A stretch of 32,226 nucleotides of DNA. It comes from Acidobacteriota bacterium. Lineage in GTDB: Bacteria; Acidobacteriota; Thermoanaerobaculia; UBA5066; Gp7-AA6. The stretch lies in the NCBI GenBank assembly GCA_020199905.1, contig JAIVJS010000029.1, positions 1 to 32,226 of the forward strand, written 5' to 3'. Below the pieces are notes generated by a model, which was given only the letters and a program-made list of their open reading frames with translations, did not search any database and was not told where the DNA came from. A program made the position numbers and the translations under genes. Below, piece by piece: positions 7,740 to 15,632 of the stretch (positions within the stretch are counted from its first letter, which is position 1; each line of letters begins with the position of its first letter).

Positions 7740-8386
7740 CCGTCTCCAATCGGATCCATCTCGCGCCCCAGACGGGGTGCGCCGTGCTGATCGCGCGCGG
7801 CGAGCATCTCCGCATCACGGACCCGCAGGGCGAACAGGTCTCCGATCTCACGTCCTTCGCGCGTGAGGACCCGGCCGAATGGCTCTCGTCCGGGCGCACG
7901 ATCGACTACGCGAACACGATCTACCTCACGACCGGCCACGTCCTGTATTCCAACCGCAGCCGTCCGATGTGGACGATCGTGGAAGACACCGTCGGCCGCC
8001 ACGACTTCCTGCTGACACCGTGCAGCCCGGAGACGTTCACGATCCTCTACAAGACGACGGGCCACCATCCGAGCTGCTTCGAGAACCTCGCCGGCGCGCT
8101 GCGGCGGCACGGAATCGCGCCGGACACGATTCCGACGACCTGGAACGTCTTCATGAACGTCGATGTCCTGCCGTCGGGCGAGCTGAAGATTCTGCCGCCG
8201 CGCTCGAAGCCGGGGGATCACGTCCTGCTTCGCGCCGAGATGGATTTGATCGTCGGCGTGACGGCGTGCTCGGCGGAGCTCTCAAACAACGGCCGTTTCA
8301 AGCCGATTGACGTCGAGATCCTCCCGCCTGCGCCGGCGAAAGAGCCTCCGGCCGGAAGCGTTCGCGCAGCGCCCGCATCGGCGTAG
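7736..8386 (+). CDS. DUF1989 / urea carboxylase-associated family protein
   Basis: 216 residues from the ATG that overlaps the upstream stop (ATGA). Features of the family: GCAVLIARGEHLRITDPQGE with QVSDLTSF, the RTIDYANTIYLTTGHVLYSN segment, HDFLLTPCSPETF, CFENLAGALRRHGI, TWNVFMNVDV, LRAEMDLIVGVTACSAEL. Some DUF1989 proteins are subunits of carboxyguanidine deiminase; others sit beside YqcI/YcgG enzymes. With the adjacent GntA-like gene this points to guanidino-compound metabolism (inference). The last 20 or so Ala/Pro-rich residues run past the conserved part into antisense overlap with the glycosyltransferase gene. Confidence 0.85.
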   Translation: MTVSNRIHLAPQTGCAVLIARGEHLRITDPQGEQVSDLTSFAREDPAEWLSSGRTIDYANTIYLTTGHVLYSNRSRPMWTIVEDTVGRHDFLLTPCSPETFTILYKTTGHHPSCFENLAGALRRHGIAPDTIPTTWNVFMNVDVLPSGELKILPPRSKPGDHVLLRAEMDLIVGVTACSAELSNNGRFKPIDVEILPPAPAKEPPAGSVRAAPASA

Positions 8387-9338
8387 CGGCATGCCGGAGC
8401 ACGCCGCCGCGATAGGGGACGCCGCCGAGGAAGGCGTGTGCCCCGACCGCGAGCCAGCTGCAGATCGCCCGTTCCGCCAGCCACACCGGCGCGAAGAGAG
8501 ACGCGGTCCACGGAAAGACGCGGCGCCCCCCCGCACGACGGCGGCCGAGCTCCGCGACGCCGACCGCTGCGGCGGCCAGCCCGGCGGCCGCCCGTCCGTG
8601 CCGCGTCAGGACGAGCGCCAGCACCGCGGGCAGCACCCCGAGCTGGGCGGCGAGTCGGGCCGGACGGGCGAACTCGTCATACGCCTGGCGCACCCTCTGC
8701 GACCAGAAGTGGGCGGTCGTGGACGGGCGCCGCAGGACATAGGCGTCGAGAAGCACGGCCTCCCGCCCGCCGGCGGCGAGGACCGTTCGAACGAGCTCGA
8801 GATTTTCGAACATCACGGACCCGTCGTATCCGCCGGTCGCCTCGAGGATCGATCGCCTGACCCCCAGCGTGCCGGGCCAATCCCCTCCCATCATGCGATT
8901 CAGGAGCATGCGCCCGGTGTCCCAGTGCGCGTGCCAGGGAAGCGGTTCGAAGAAGTTCTGCGGCCGGACGACGTCGGCCGTCTCGAGAGCCCGAGCGACT
9001 TTTTCGAGAGACTCCGCGTCGTAGCGGACGTCGTCGTCCGCGATCACGAGGCGGTCGTGGGTCGCGAGCCGCACGCCCGTGAGAACGCCGCCGACCTTTC
9101 CCATCGGGGTCACCAGATCCGGGGCCGGACGCACGTGGCGCACGAAAGCTCCCCACGACCGGTCATGCGCCGCGAAGACGTCCTCCGGGGAGCCGTCGAC
9201 CACGATCGTTTCCGCGCGGACCGCGAGCCATCGGAGATACTCGCCGAGGTCTCCGTCTTGCTGAGGCTCCTCGGACCGGATCGGGAGGATGTAGGTCAGC
9301 GCCGTGCGCCCCGGTTGGTCGCGGTCGAGACGTTCCAT
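8298..9338 (-). CDS. Family 2 glycosyltransferase, membrane-anchored
   Basis: 346 residues from ATG 9338. The GT-A fold is recognisable: LTYILPIRSEE at the N-terminus, ETIVVDGSPED, the metal-binding stretch VIADDDVRYDAESL, then GGDWPGTLGVRRSILEATGGYD and MFENLELVRTV, as in ceramide glucosyltransferase-like GT2 proteins. Hydrophobic segments in the last third (QLGVLPAVLALVL, GLAAAAVGV, SLFAPVWLAERAI) suggest membrane anchoring. It would transfer a sugar to a lipid or polymer acceptor at the cytosolic face. The 3' end overlaps DUF1989 antisense by 89 bp. The start shares a 43-bp spacer with the divergent decarboxylase gene. An open frame extends upstream to 9635, but it is antisense to that gene. 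Confidence 0.85.
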   Translation of the reverse strand: MERLDRDQPGRTALTYILPIRSEEPQQDGDLGEYLRWLAVRAETIVVDGSPEDVFAAHDRSWGAFVRHVRPAPDLVTPMGKVGGVLTGVRLATHDRLVIADDDVRYDAESLEKVARALETADVVRPQNFFEPLPWHAHWDTGRMLLNRMMGGDWPGTLGVRRSILEATGGYDGSVMFENLELVRTVLAAGGREAVLLDAYVLRRPSTTAHFWSQRVRQAYDEFARPARLAAQLGVLPAVLALVLTRHGRAAAGLAAAAVGVAELGRRRAGGRRVFPWTASLFAPVWLAERAICSWLAVGAHAFLGGVPYRGGVLRHAATPMRALRERFRPEALSPAQAGGSRRQSA

Positions 9339-9381
9339 GACATCCGGCAAGGCAACAGCCGTGCCGACCCGGAACTCCGCG

Positions 9382-10914
9382 ATGGATGACCCCGGGGACC
9401 GGACCCGCACTCCGATGGCGGCGGCGCCGGCACTGGGCGACCTGCCCTCCGACGTGCTCCGGGCGGAGCTCCACCGGATGGCCGACTGGGCGGCGCGGTA
9501 CCGGGAGTCGATCGAAGAGAGACTCATCTCCCCGGCCGTGGCGCCGGGGGAGATTCGGAGCGCTCTCGGAGCCTCGCCCCCCGAAGAACCGGAACCGCTC
9601 GAGCGGATCGTGGCCGACCTCGACCGCGTCGTCATGCCCGGAATCGTCCACTGGGGCCACCCCGCGTTCCTTGGCTATTTCGGGAGCACGAGCAACGGCC
9701 CGGCCTTGCTGGGCGAGATCGCCGCCGCCGCCCTGAACGTGAGCGCCATGACGTGGAAGACGTCGCCCGCCGCGACGGAGCTCGAGACCGTCGTGCTCGA
9801 GTGGATCCGGCAGATGGTCGGGCTCCCCGCACCGTTTCAGGGCGTCGTGTACGACACCGCGTCCGTCGCCGTCGTGCACGCGCTCGCGGTCGCTCGCGAG
9901 CGGGCCGGCGCCTCGGTACGCCAGCGGGGAGTCGCGGGCCGGGGCGACTTGCCCGTGTGCCGCGTCTATGCCTCCGACCAGGCGCACAGCTCGCTCGAGA
10001 AGGCGATGATTCTGCTCGGCCTGGGGGAGTCGAACGCGGTGCGGGTCGTGACCGACGCCGCGTTCCGGATGGACGCCGGCGCCCTCCGGTCCGCGATCGA
10101 CGCGGATCTTCGCGAGGGGATGAAGCCGCTCGCGGTGGTCGCCACCGCCGGCACGACGTCGACCGCGAGCATCGATCCGGTCTCGGAGATCGCTGCCGTC
10201 TGCCGGCTCCATGGCGCCTGGCTCCACGTCGACGCCGCATACGGAGGGGCGCTCGGGCTTCTTCCCGAGCGACGCGGCGCGCTCGCGGGAATCGAGCTTG
10301 CGGACTCCGTCGTGGTGAACCCGCACAAGTGGCTCTTCGTTCCGCTCGACTTCTCCGCCCTCTACATGCGCCGACCGGAGGCTCTGCGGGCCCTCTTCTC
10401 GCTCGTGCCCGAATACCTGCGGGGCGACTCGGACTCCGGTTCGATCGACTACATGGACTATGGGATCCAGCTCGGGCGCCGGTTCCGTGCGCTGAAGGCC
10501 TGGATGGTCTTCCGGGCCTTCGGGCGGTCGGGCCTGGCGGCGCGGATTCGAGAGCAGTGCCGCCTGGCGGAGTGGCTCGCCGCGCAGGTCGAGACGGAGC
10601 CGGAGTTCGCTCTCTGCGCGCCCGTCACGATGGCGGTGGTGTGCTTCCGATATGAGCCGCCCGGGACGGAGGAGTCCGCCCGGGACGGGATGAACGAGGC
10701 GATCGTCGCCGCGGTCAACGCGACCGGCCGGGCGTACCTGACGCACACGCGTCTGCGAGGCCGGGTCGTGCTCCGTGTTGGTATCGGCAACCTGCAGACC
10801 ACCGAGGAGCACGTCGCCCGAGCCTGGGACCTGGTGCGGACTGCCGCGGCAGACGTTCGCATCGAGCCGGCGGTTCGCACGCCGGAGCGCGGGCCGCGGG
10901 CGCGTGACGCCTAG
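9382..10914 (+). CDS. PLP-dependent aromatic L-amino acid decarboxylase (group II)
   Basis: 510 residues, typical length for this family. Signatures: HWGHPAFLGYFGSTSN near the N-terminus, MTWKTSPAATELE, SDQAHSSLEKA, ATAGTTSTASIDP, the cofactor aspartate region HVDAAYGG, and the PLP lysine in NPHKWLFVPLD. The C-terminal domain has DYMDYGIQLGRRFRALKAWMVFR. All expected catalytic elements are present. It would remove CO2 from an aromatic amino acid (Tyr, Trp, Phe or DOPA) to give the amine; which one cannot be told. ATG 9382 is chosen; ATG 9415 is an alternative. Its TAG stop shares CTAG with the stop of the convergent YihY gene. Confidence 0.92.
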   Translation: MDDPGDRTRTPMAAAPALGDLPSDVLRAELHRMADWAARYRESIEERLISPAVAPGEIRSALGASPPEEPEPLERIVADLDRVVMPGIVHWGHPAFLGYFGSTSNGPALLGEIAAAALNVSAMTWKTSPAATELETVVLEWIRQMVGLPAPFQGVVYDTASVAVVHALAVARERAGASVRQRGVAGRGDLPVCRVYASDQAHSSLEKAMILLGLGESNAVRVVTDAAFRMDAGALRSAIDADLREGMKPLAVVATAGTTSTASIDPVSEIAAVCRLHGAWLHVDAAYGGALGLLPERRGALAGIELADSVVVNPHKWLFVPLDFSALYMRRPEALRALFSLVPEYLRGDSDSGSIDYMDYGIQLGRRFRALKAWMVFRAFGRSGLAARIREQCRLAEWLAAQVETEPEFALCAPVTMAVVCFRYEPPGTEESARDGMNEAIVAAVNATGRAYLTHTRLRGRVVLRVGIGNLQTTEEHVARAWDLVRTAAADVRIEPAVRTPERGPRARDA

Positions 10915-11837
10915 GACCTCTTCTTCCCCGCCGGCGTCACCTCGACCTTCTTGACCCTCTCCGTCCCGGCCGACGGCGGCGGTCTCGAGGCGAGGACGCG
11001 GCGCGAGTAGACGCGGGTGAATTCGGCGCCGAAAAGGAGGATCAGAGACGCGTAGTACACCCAGAGCAGGAGCACGACGAGAGAGCCGGCCGCCCCGAAC
11101 GGCGAGCTCAGGGCGGTCCTGCCGAGATAGAGCCCGATCAGGAATTTGCCGATCGAGAGCAGGAGGGAGGTGACGATCGAGCCCAGCCACACGTCCTTCC
11201 AGGGAATGTCGGCATCGGGCAGGATCCGGAAGATCATCGCGAACAGGATCGTGAAAATGGCAAACGACGTCAGGATGTGGCCCGCCTCGAGGAGGTCCGC
11301 GGGAATCGGGAGCCGCGTCTGCAGGTACTCCCGGAAGCCCTGCAGGGCCGCGGAGACGGTGAGCGAGACGACGAGGAGAAACCCGATGGCGACGACGAGG
11401 GCGAACGACAGCATCCGCTTGCGAAGAAGCGTCGGGATCAGAGGGCCCGGCTTGGGAGCCACCTCCCAGACGAGATTCAACGACGTCTGAAGCTGGGCGA
11501 ACGCGGCGGTGGCCGAAACGAGGAGCGTGATGGCTCCGATGAGCTTCGCCACCCAACCCGATTGTTGATTCCCCAGGGACTTCAGAATCTCCTGCACGGC
11601 GGCCGCCTGCGTCTTTCCCATCAATCCCGCGAACTGGTGAACGATCTGCTCGCGAACCCTGTCGGGGCCGAACGCGAGCCCCGCCACGGAGATCACCAGG
11701 ATGAGGATCGGCACCAGAGAGAACAGCGTGTAGAAGGACAGCGCGGCGCTCTGGGTCATCGCGTCGTGCGAATCCCACTTCTTGACCGTGTCCCAGAGGA
11801 TCTTTCCCCAGTCCTTCAGCCGCGCGCGGACCTTCAT
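10911..11837 (-). CDS. YihY/BrkB-family inner membrane protein
   Basis: 308 residues from ATG 11837 (MKVRARLKDWG). Family hallmarks are AALSFYTLFSLVPILILVIS in the first membrane segment, SLNLVWEV after the second, the IFRILPDADIPWKDVWLGS region, and the last helices ending LLLWVYYASLILLFGAEFTRVYSRR. About six membrane helices are visible. A Lys/Arg-rich cytosolic tail ends the protein. Members are uniform membrane proteins of unclear, possibly transport-related function. An ATG at 11906 would add 23 residues without family-like content. It is convergent with the decarboxylase and divergent from the broken hydrolase gene. Confidence 0.9.
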   Translation of the reverse strand: MKVRARLKDWGKILWDTVKKWDSHDAMTQSAALSFYTLFSLVPILILVISVAGLAFGPDRVREQIVHQFAGLMGKTQAAAVQEILKSLGNQQSGWVAKLIGAITLLVSATAAFAQLQTSLNLVWEVAPKPGPLIPTLLRKRMLSFALVVAIGFLLVVSLTVSAALQGFREYLQTRLPIPADLLEAGHILTSFAIFTILFAMIFRILPDADIPWKDVWLGSIVTSLLLSIGKFLIGLYLGRTALSSPFGAAGSLVVLLLWVYYASLILLFGAEFTRVYSRRVLASRPPPSAGTERVKKVEVTPAGKKRS

Positions 11838-11956
11838 CGAGCCGTCTCCCCGGCCCGAGGATACGTGAAGCGGGCAAAGCGATTCCGCTGAAACCTCGCC
11901 TGCCATCTTCGTATCGGGAGCGTAGCCATCGGCTCTCAGTTTCCGAGGAGACGGCC

Positions 11957-12492
11957 ATGATGCTTCCGCTCATCTGCTTTCTTCTTCTGCCCCGATGGTT
12001 TCCAGCGCCTTCGTTGGCCGCCGGCGGCGCCCGCCTTCGAGGGCGGCCGCGAGCCGCGCTCAGGACTCCGAGGTCCAGAAGATCGGCGAGGGCGTCTACG
12101 CGGTCATCCGGACGTATCCGCCGCTCGACCGTCTGGTGGCCCTGCACCCGTCGATGATCGTCCCCGGCCACGGCCCGGTCCTGCGCGACGACGCGTATCC
12201 GCACCTGGTGTCCCGGCTCTTCGCGACCGTGAACGAACGGGTCCGGGCGGCGGTCGGCCGCGCAGAGACGCTCCAGCAGGCCCGCGGAAGCGTCTGGCTG
12301 GACGAGCTGCGAAAGACGTTTGCCGGAGAGTCGCGCGTGCGCGGCTTCCTGTTCGACACCTGCGTGACGGATCCCGCCGTCGAGAGCGCCTTTGCGCACG
12401 CCACGGCGGAGAAGCGTCGATCTATCCTCCCGACCGTCGCGGGAAACTCCTTCGTCGAGGAGCCGAATTCCCGGGAAAAGAGGACTCGATGA
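11957..12492 (+). pseudogene. MBL-fold hydrolase with catalytic core deleted and frameshift
   Basis: A good ribosome site (GAGGAG) precedes ATG 11957, which opens a signal peptide (MMLPLICFLLLPRWF). The frame is then lost, and the mature protein continues in another frame as QDSEVQKIGEGVYAVIRTYPP, the usual N-terminus of exported metallo-beta-lactamase-fold hydrolases. Directly after it comes LDRLVALHPSMIVPGHGPVLRDD, the conserved C-terminal half with the last metal-ligand region (PGHGPV). The middle, which should contain HxHxDH and the other zinc ligands, is missing, so the product cannot be catalytic. The stop overlaps the next ATG (ATGA). Either a true internal deletion or an assembly gap. 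Confidence 0.75.
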
Positions 12493-12846
12493 ACCTGGCA
12501 AACGCCGCGGTGGCCGTGGTCGCGATCCTTCACGCCTTCTTTTTGGTGCTCGAGATGTTTCTCTGGAAGACGCCCTACGGAAGGCGAACCTTCGGGTTGT
12601 CGCGCGAGGAGGCCGAGTCCACCGCCAGGCTCGCCGCGAACCAGGGCCTCTACAACGGGTTTCTGGCGGCGGCCTGGTGTGGGGCCTGTTCCTGTGGAGG
12701 GCGGGTTCGCGATCAAGGTGTTCTTTCTCTCCTGCGTGATCGTCGCCGGGGTCTTCGGGGGATTGACGGCGAAGCGCTCGATCCTGTTCGTGCAGGCTCT
12801 TCCCGGCGCGATCGCGCTGGCGCTCGTCCTGCTTTCGAGAAGCTAG
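12489..12846 (+). pseudogene. DUF1304 membrane protein with two frameshifts
   Basis: The first 60 residues are intact DUF1304: LHAFFLVLEMFLWKTPYGRR, then LAANQGLYNGFLAA. Near 12672 the frame changes to GLVWGLFLWRAG, and near 12705 it changes again to FAIKVFFLSCVIVAGVFGG and LFVQALPGAIALALVLLS, ending at TAG 12844-12846. Joined together, the three pieces make a normal family member of about 118 residues with four membrane helices. Each shift needs only a one-base change in a G-rich run, so sequencing error is as likely as mutation. Confidence 0.8.
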
Positions 12847-12872
12847 CCAAACTGCGGGATTCGGTTCGAATT

Positions 12873-12894
12873 CCTTCGTTTCCCGTTTCCCGAT
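12873..12894. repeat. Heptamer repeat (GTTTCCC x2)
   Basis: Two tandem GTTTCCC units after CCTTC in the spacer downstream of the DUF1304 gene; the same unit appears at 21471 and 25241. The spacer 12847-13044 holds nothing else recognisable except a GGAGGAAG ribosome site near its end. Confidence 0.6.
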
Positions 12895-13044
12895 CTAGCT
12901 GACCGCGGTGTCCCGCGGCCGTCTCGCTCCCGTTGGTCGCTCGGGCCTCCCCGGATGAGAGCAGGAGCAGGACCAGCGGGAACCCGGCATGCGCCGCCCG
13001 TCTAAGCGCTTGCGAACGGCCGCGAGGAGGAAGATCTTGCGGCG

Positions 13045-14016
13045 ATGAAGTTCCTCGACGTGAAGGAGCGGGAAGGCCAGTACGACGCGACGGTCGCGGA
13101 GACCGCCGAGCCCCTGCCGGGGCCGGGTGAAGTGCTGTTTCAGGTCGCCGCGTCCGGGATCAACCGCGCCGACCTGGCGCAGATCGCGGGCCGCTACCCG
13201 CCTCCGCCGGGAGAGCCTTCGATCCTGGGACTCGAAATCTCCGGGACTCTCGAAAACGGAGACGCGGTGTGCGCCCTGGTGGCGGGAGGCGCCCACGCGG
13301 AGCGGGCGGCGGTCCCCGCCCGCCAGATCTTTCCGGCGCCTCGCTGCCTCGACCTCGTCTCCGCGGCGGGGATTCCCGAGGCCTTTCTGACCGCTTACCT
13401 CAATCTCGTCGCGGAGGCGGGTCTTCGAGCGGGCGAGACGCTTCTCGTGCACGCCGGCGCGTCCGGCGTCGGCCTCGCGGCGGTGGCTCTCGGAAAGTTT
13501 CTGGGAGCGCGGGTCGCGGCGACTACCCGCACGAAGGAAAAGTTGTCCGCCCTGATCGCCGGCGGGGCGGACCTGGCCGTGGATACGTCGTCGAACGATC
13601 TCGTCGTGGAAGTCGAGAGGGAATGGGGCGCCGGGTCCGTCGACGTCATCCTCGATCCGGTCGGCGCGAAGACGCTGGAGGCGGATGTGAGACTGCTGGC
13701 GACGGGCGGGCGCGTCGTCTTCATCGCCACGCTTTCGGGGGCATCGGCGCCTCTAGACCTCGGCGCTCTGATGGGCAAGCGGGCGCGCCTGATCGGGTCG
13801 ATGCTGCGAGCGAGGCCCCGCGAGGAGAAGGCGGCTCTGGTCGATCGCTTCCAGAGGGACATTCTCCCGGGCTTCGACGCCGGCCGTCTCTCCGTCACGG
13901 TGGACTCGATCTACCCGCCGGCGCGGGCCGCGGAAGCGTTCACCCGGATGCGCCAGAACCGGAACACGGGAAAGATCCTGATCGACTGGACCCGCTCCGA
14001 TCCCGTGTCGGCTTAA
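13045..14016 (+). CDS. NAD(P)H-quinone oxidoreductase, zinc-free MDR family (PIG3-like)
   Basis: 323 residues, the normal length. The N-terminal catalytic domain has the family segments FQVAASGINRADLAQIAGRYPPPPG and GLEISG; the Rossmann domain has LLVHAGASGVGLAAVALGK and ends with MRQNRNTGKILI. No zinc-ligand cysteine cluster is present, which fits the quinone oxidoreductase/PIG3 branch rather than true alcohol dehydrogenases. The expected role is NADPH-dependent reduction of quinones or enones. It has its own spacer on both sides and is one of the few unbroken genes between 12 and 18 kb. Confidence 0.9.
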   Translation: MKFLDVKEREGQYDATVAETAEPLPGPGEVLFQVAASGINRADLAQIAGRYPPPPGEPSILGLEISGTLENGDAVCALVAGGAHAERAAVPARQIFPAPRCLDLVSAAGIPEAFLTAYLNLVAEAGLRAGETLLVHAGASGVGLAAVALGKFLGARVAATTRTKEKLSALIAGGADLAVDTSSNDLVVEVEREWGAGSVDVILDPVGAKTLEADVRLLATGGRVVFIATLSGASAPLDLGALMGKRARLIGSMLRARPREEKAALVDRFQRDILPGFDAGRLSVTVDSIYPPARAAEAFTRMRQNRNTGKILIDWTRSDPVSA

Positions 14017-14050
14017 AAAAAAGGGCGGGCGGCGAGGGGGCGCCGCCCGC
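14015..14050 (-). terminator. Intrinsic terminator of the SH3-like protein gene
   Basis: On the minus strand a perfect 10-bp GC stem (GCGGGCGGCG at 14041-14050 pairing with 14025-14034, 6-nt loop) is followed after CC by eight T residues. It lies 39 bp after the stop of the SH3-like gene. On the plus strand the A run comes first, so it acts mainly for minus transcription. Confidence 0.8.
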
Positions 14051-14088
14051 GAAGAGAAGATCGGCCCTCCCGGGCCGTCCGCAGCCGG

Positions 14089-15603
14089 TTACTGGATGAG
14101 GCGCTGAAACGCCTTCGTGTCCTTCGACGTCTCGAAGACGATCTCTCCCGTGGCGACCGACACCACGGAAAAACGGGGGTCCGGCCCCGGCGTGTCGTTC
14201 CACGCCTGGATGGAGACGCCGAGCCTCTGCCCGTCCCGCGAATAGCCCGAAAGCGTCGAGATGACGTGGGACAAAGCGCTGTCGCGCAGGGGGCGGCCCT
14301 CGGAGAGAAACGCGATCTCCCGGGCCGGCTCGTCGCGGTCGAGAGACGTCACGACCGGAACGAGCTTCGACGCGGAGACCACCTCGATCCACGCGACCGA
14401 TTTCCCGTCCGGAGAGACGCGGAGCGACCCCGGAACCGGGAGCACGGGGATCGCGAGCTTTTTGAGCGTCGGGATGCGGGTGCCGCCCACCGCCGTCTCA
14501 GAGGAGAGCTCGAGCTTTCCGAGCGCGCCTCCGATGCGGACGACGACTTCTTTCGGCCCGATCCGGGCGCGCGCCTCCTGGCGGAAAGGAGACGTCCCGT
14601 CGCCTCGAAGCGACCGCAGGATCCGGGCGCGCGACAGAAGCCGCCGGCCCGCGACCCCGGACGGCAGGAGGGCGGCGGTCCGGCCTCCCGCGGCCCGCAC
14701 GCGTTTTTCGAGCTCGTCGATGTCTTCCGACCGGCCCGCGGCGAGAAGGAGACGCCCAAGGGAGAGAGACGCGGCGCCGAGGCGGTCGGCCGCGCAGCGG
14801 AGAGAGGCTGGCTCCTGCGAGGTCTCGGCGAGCGAGAGCCAGTCGGCGGTCTCCTGCCAGACGGTCGTGAGCGAGGTCGAGGGCGCGGCGTAACGCTGAC
14901 GGAGGGCGCCGGCCGTCGCGCGCTCGCGGAGGCGCGCGGCGGTGTCCCCCTCGGCCTTTTCGGTGGAGGCGAAGGCGCGGAGAAATGCCTCGCCGGCGTA
15001 ACGCCACGGTCCTTCCCCCGGCGCGCGCGCGACTTCGAGGCCGGGAGGGAACGGCCCACCGGCGAGCGCGAGCGCCTCAGCAGTCTCGCCCAGCAGAATC
15101 TCGACGGACGGGTCGGCGGCGCCGGACGCCCGGAGTCTCTCGGACGCCCGGAGCAGAAAGGCCGCGGCGAATCGCCGGTGCGGCTCGCTCTGGGAGAGCA
15201 CCCGCCCGGCGGCGATCATGTCGGAGAGACCCGTGGCGTCGTTCGAGAAGGTCGCGACGACGTCGCGCGAGACGAACCCGACGGAGGTGACGCTCTTCGC
15301 GTCCCTCGAGCCCCCGGCGGGCCGCTCGGAGGCGATCACCTCCACCCTGTCCCACGTCTCTCCGGTGTCGAGGAGCTTCATGCGCGCCCCGCCGGGCAGC
15401 TTTCCAATCAGGCGGCTCTCCTTCGAGGGCCTGTCCCGAAGGATCGCTTCCCGGGCCACCACGAAGACGTCGGACCCGGCCGGCTCCCCGCGCGCGGAGG
15501 CGAGCGGAGGCGCGGCCCCCTGGGCGTGCGCGTGCGCGCCGGTCAGAAAGGTCATCGAGCAGAGCGCGAGCCGAAGGCGCCAGGACGCACGGGAACGGGA
15601 CAT
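14089..15603 (-). CDS. Secreted protein with N-terminal SH3-like domain, otherwise unknown
   Basis: 504 residues from the ATG at 15603, which has an ideal ribosome site (AAGGAGGATCCC). A signal peptide (RLRLALCSMTFLTGAHAHAQ) is followed by a bacterial SH3-like segment at about 45-115: VVAREAILRDRPSKESRLIG, then WDRVEV and GFVSRDVV. The middle, about 120-330, is helical and repeat-poor. The C-terminal 170 residues contain RVSPDGKSVAWIEV and SGYSRDGQRLGVSIQAW, suggesting beta-propeller-like blades. No function is recognised. It is downstream of and co-directional with the SPFH gene (29 bp gap), so they are probably cotranscribed and may act together at the envelope. Confidence 0.8.
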   Translation of the reverse strand: MSRSRASWRLRLALCSMTFLTGAHAHAQGAAPPLASARGEPAGSDVFVVAREAILRDRPSKESRLIGKLPGGARMKLLDTGETWDRVEVIASERPAGGSRDAKSVTSVGFVSRDVVATFSNDATGLSDMIAAGRVLSQSEPHRRFAAAFLLRASERLRASGAADPSVEILLGETAEALALAGGPFPPGLEVARAPGEGPWRYAGEAFLRAFASTEKAEGDTAARLRERATAGALRQRYAAPSTSLTTVWQETADWLSLAETSQEPASLRCAADRLGAASLSLGRLLLAAGRSEDIDELEKRVRAAGGRTAALLPSGVAGRRLLSRARILRSLRGDGTSPFRQEARARIGPKEVVVRIGGALGKLELSSETAVGGTRIPTLKKLAIPVLPVPGSLRVSPDGKSVAWIEVVSASKLVPVVTSLDRDEPAREIAFLSEGRPLRDSALSHVISTLSGYSRDGQRLGVSIQAWNDTPGPDPRFSVVSVATGEIVFETSKDTKAFQRLIQ

Positions 15604-15632
15604 GGGATCCTCCTTTTTGAGAAGCCGGTTCG

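Noticed and set aside
9163..12501. A minus-strand open frame of 1112 codons
   Set aside because: It runs antisense through the decarboxylase and partly over the YihY gene in another frame, is Arg/Gly/Pro-rich and shows no domain; it is a by-product of high GC content.
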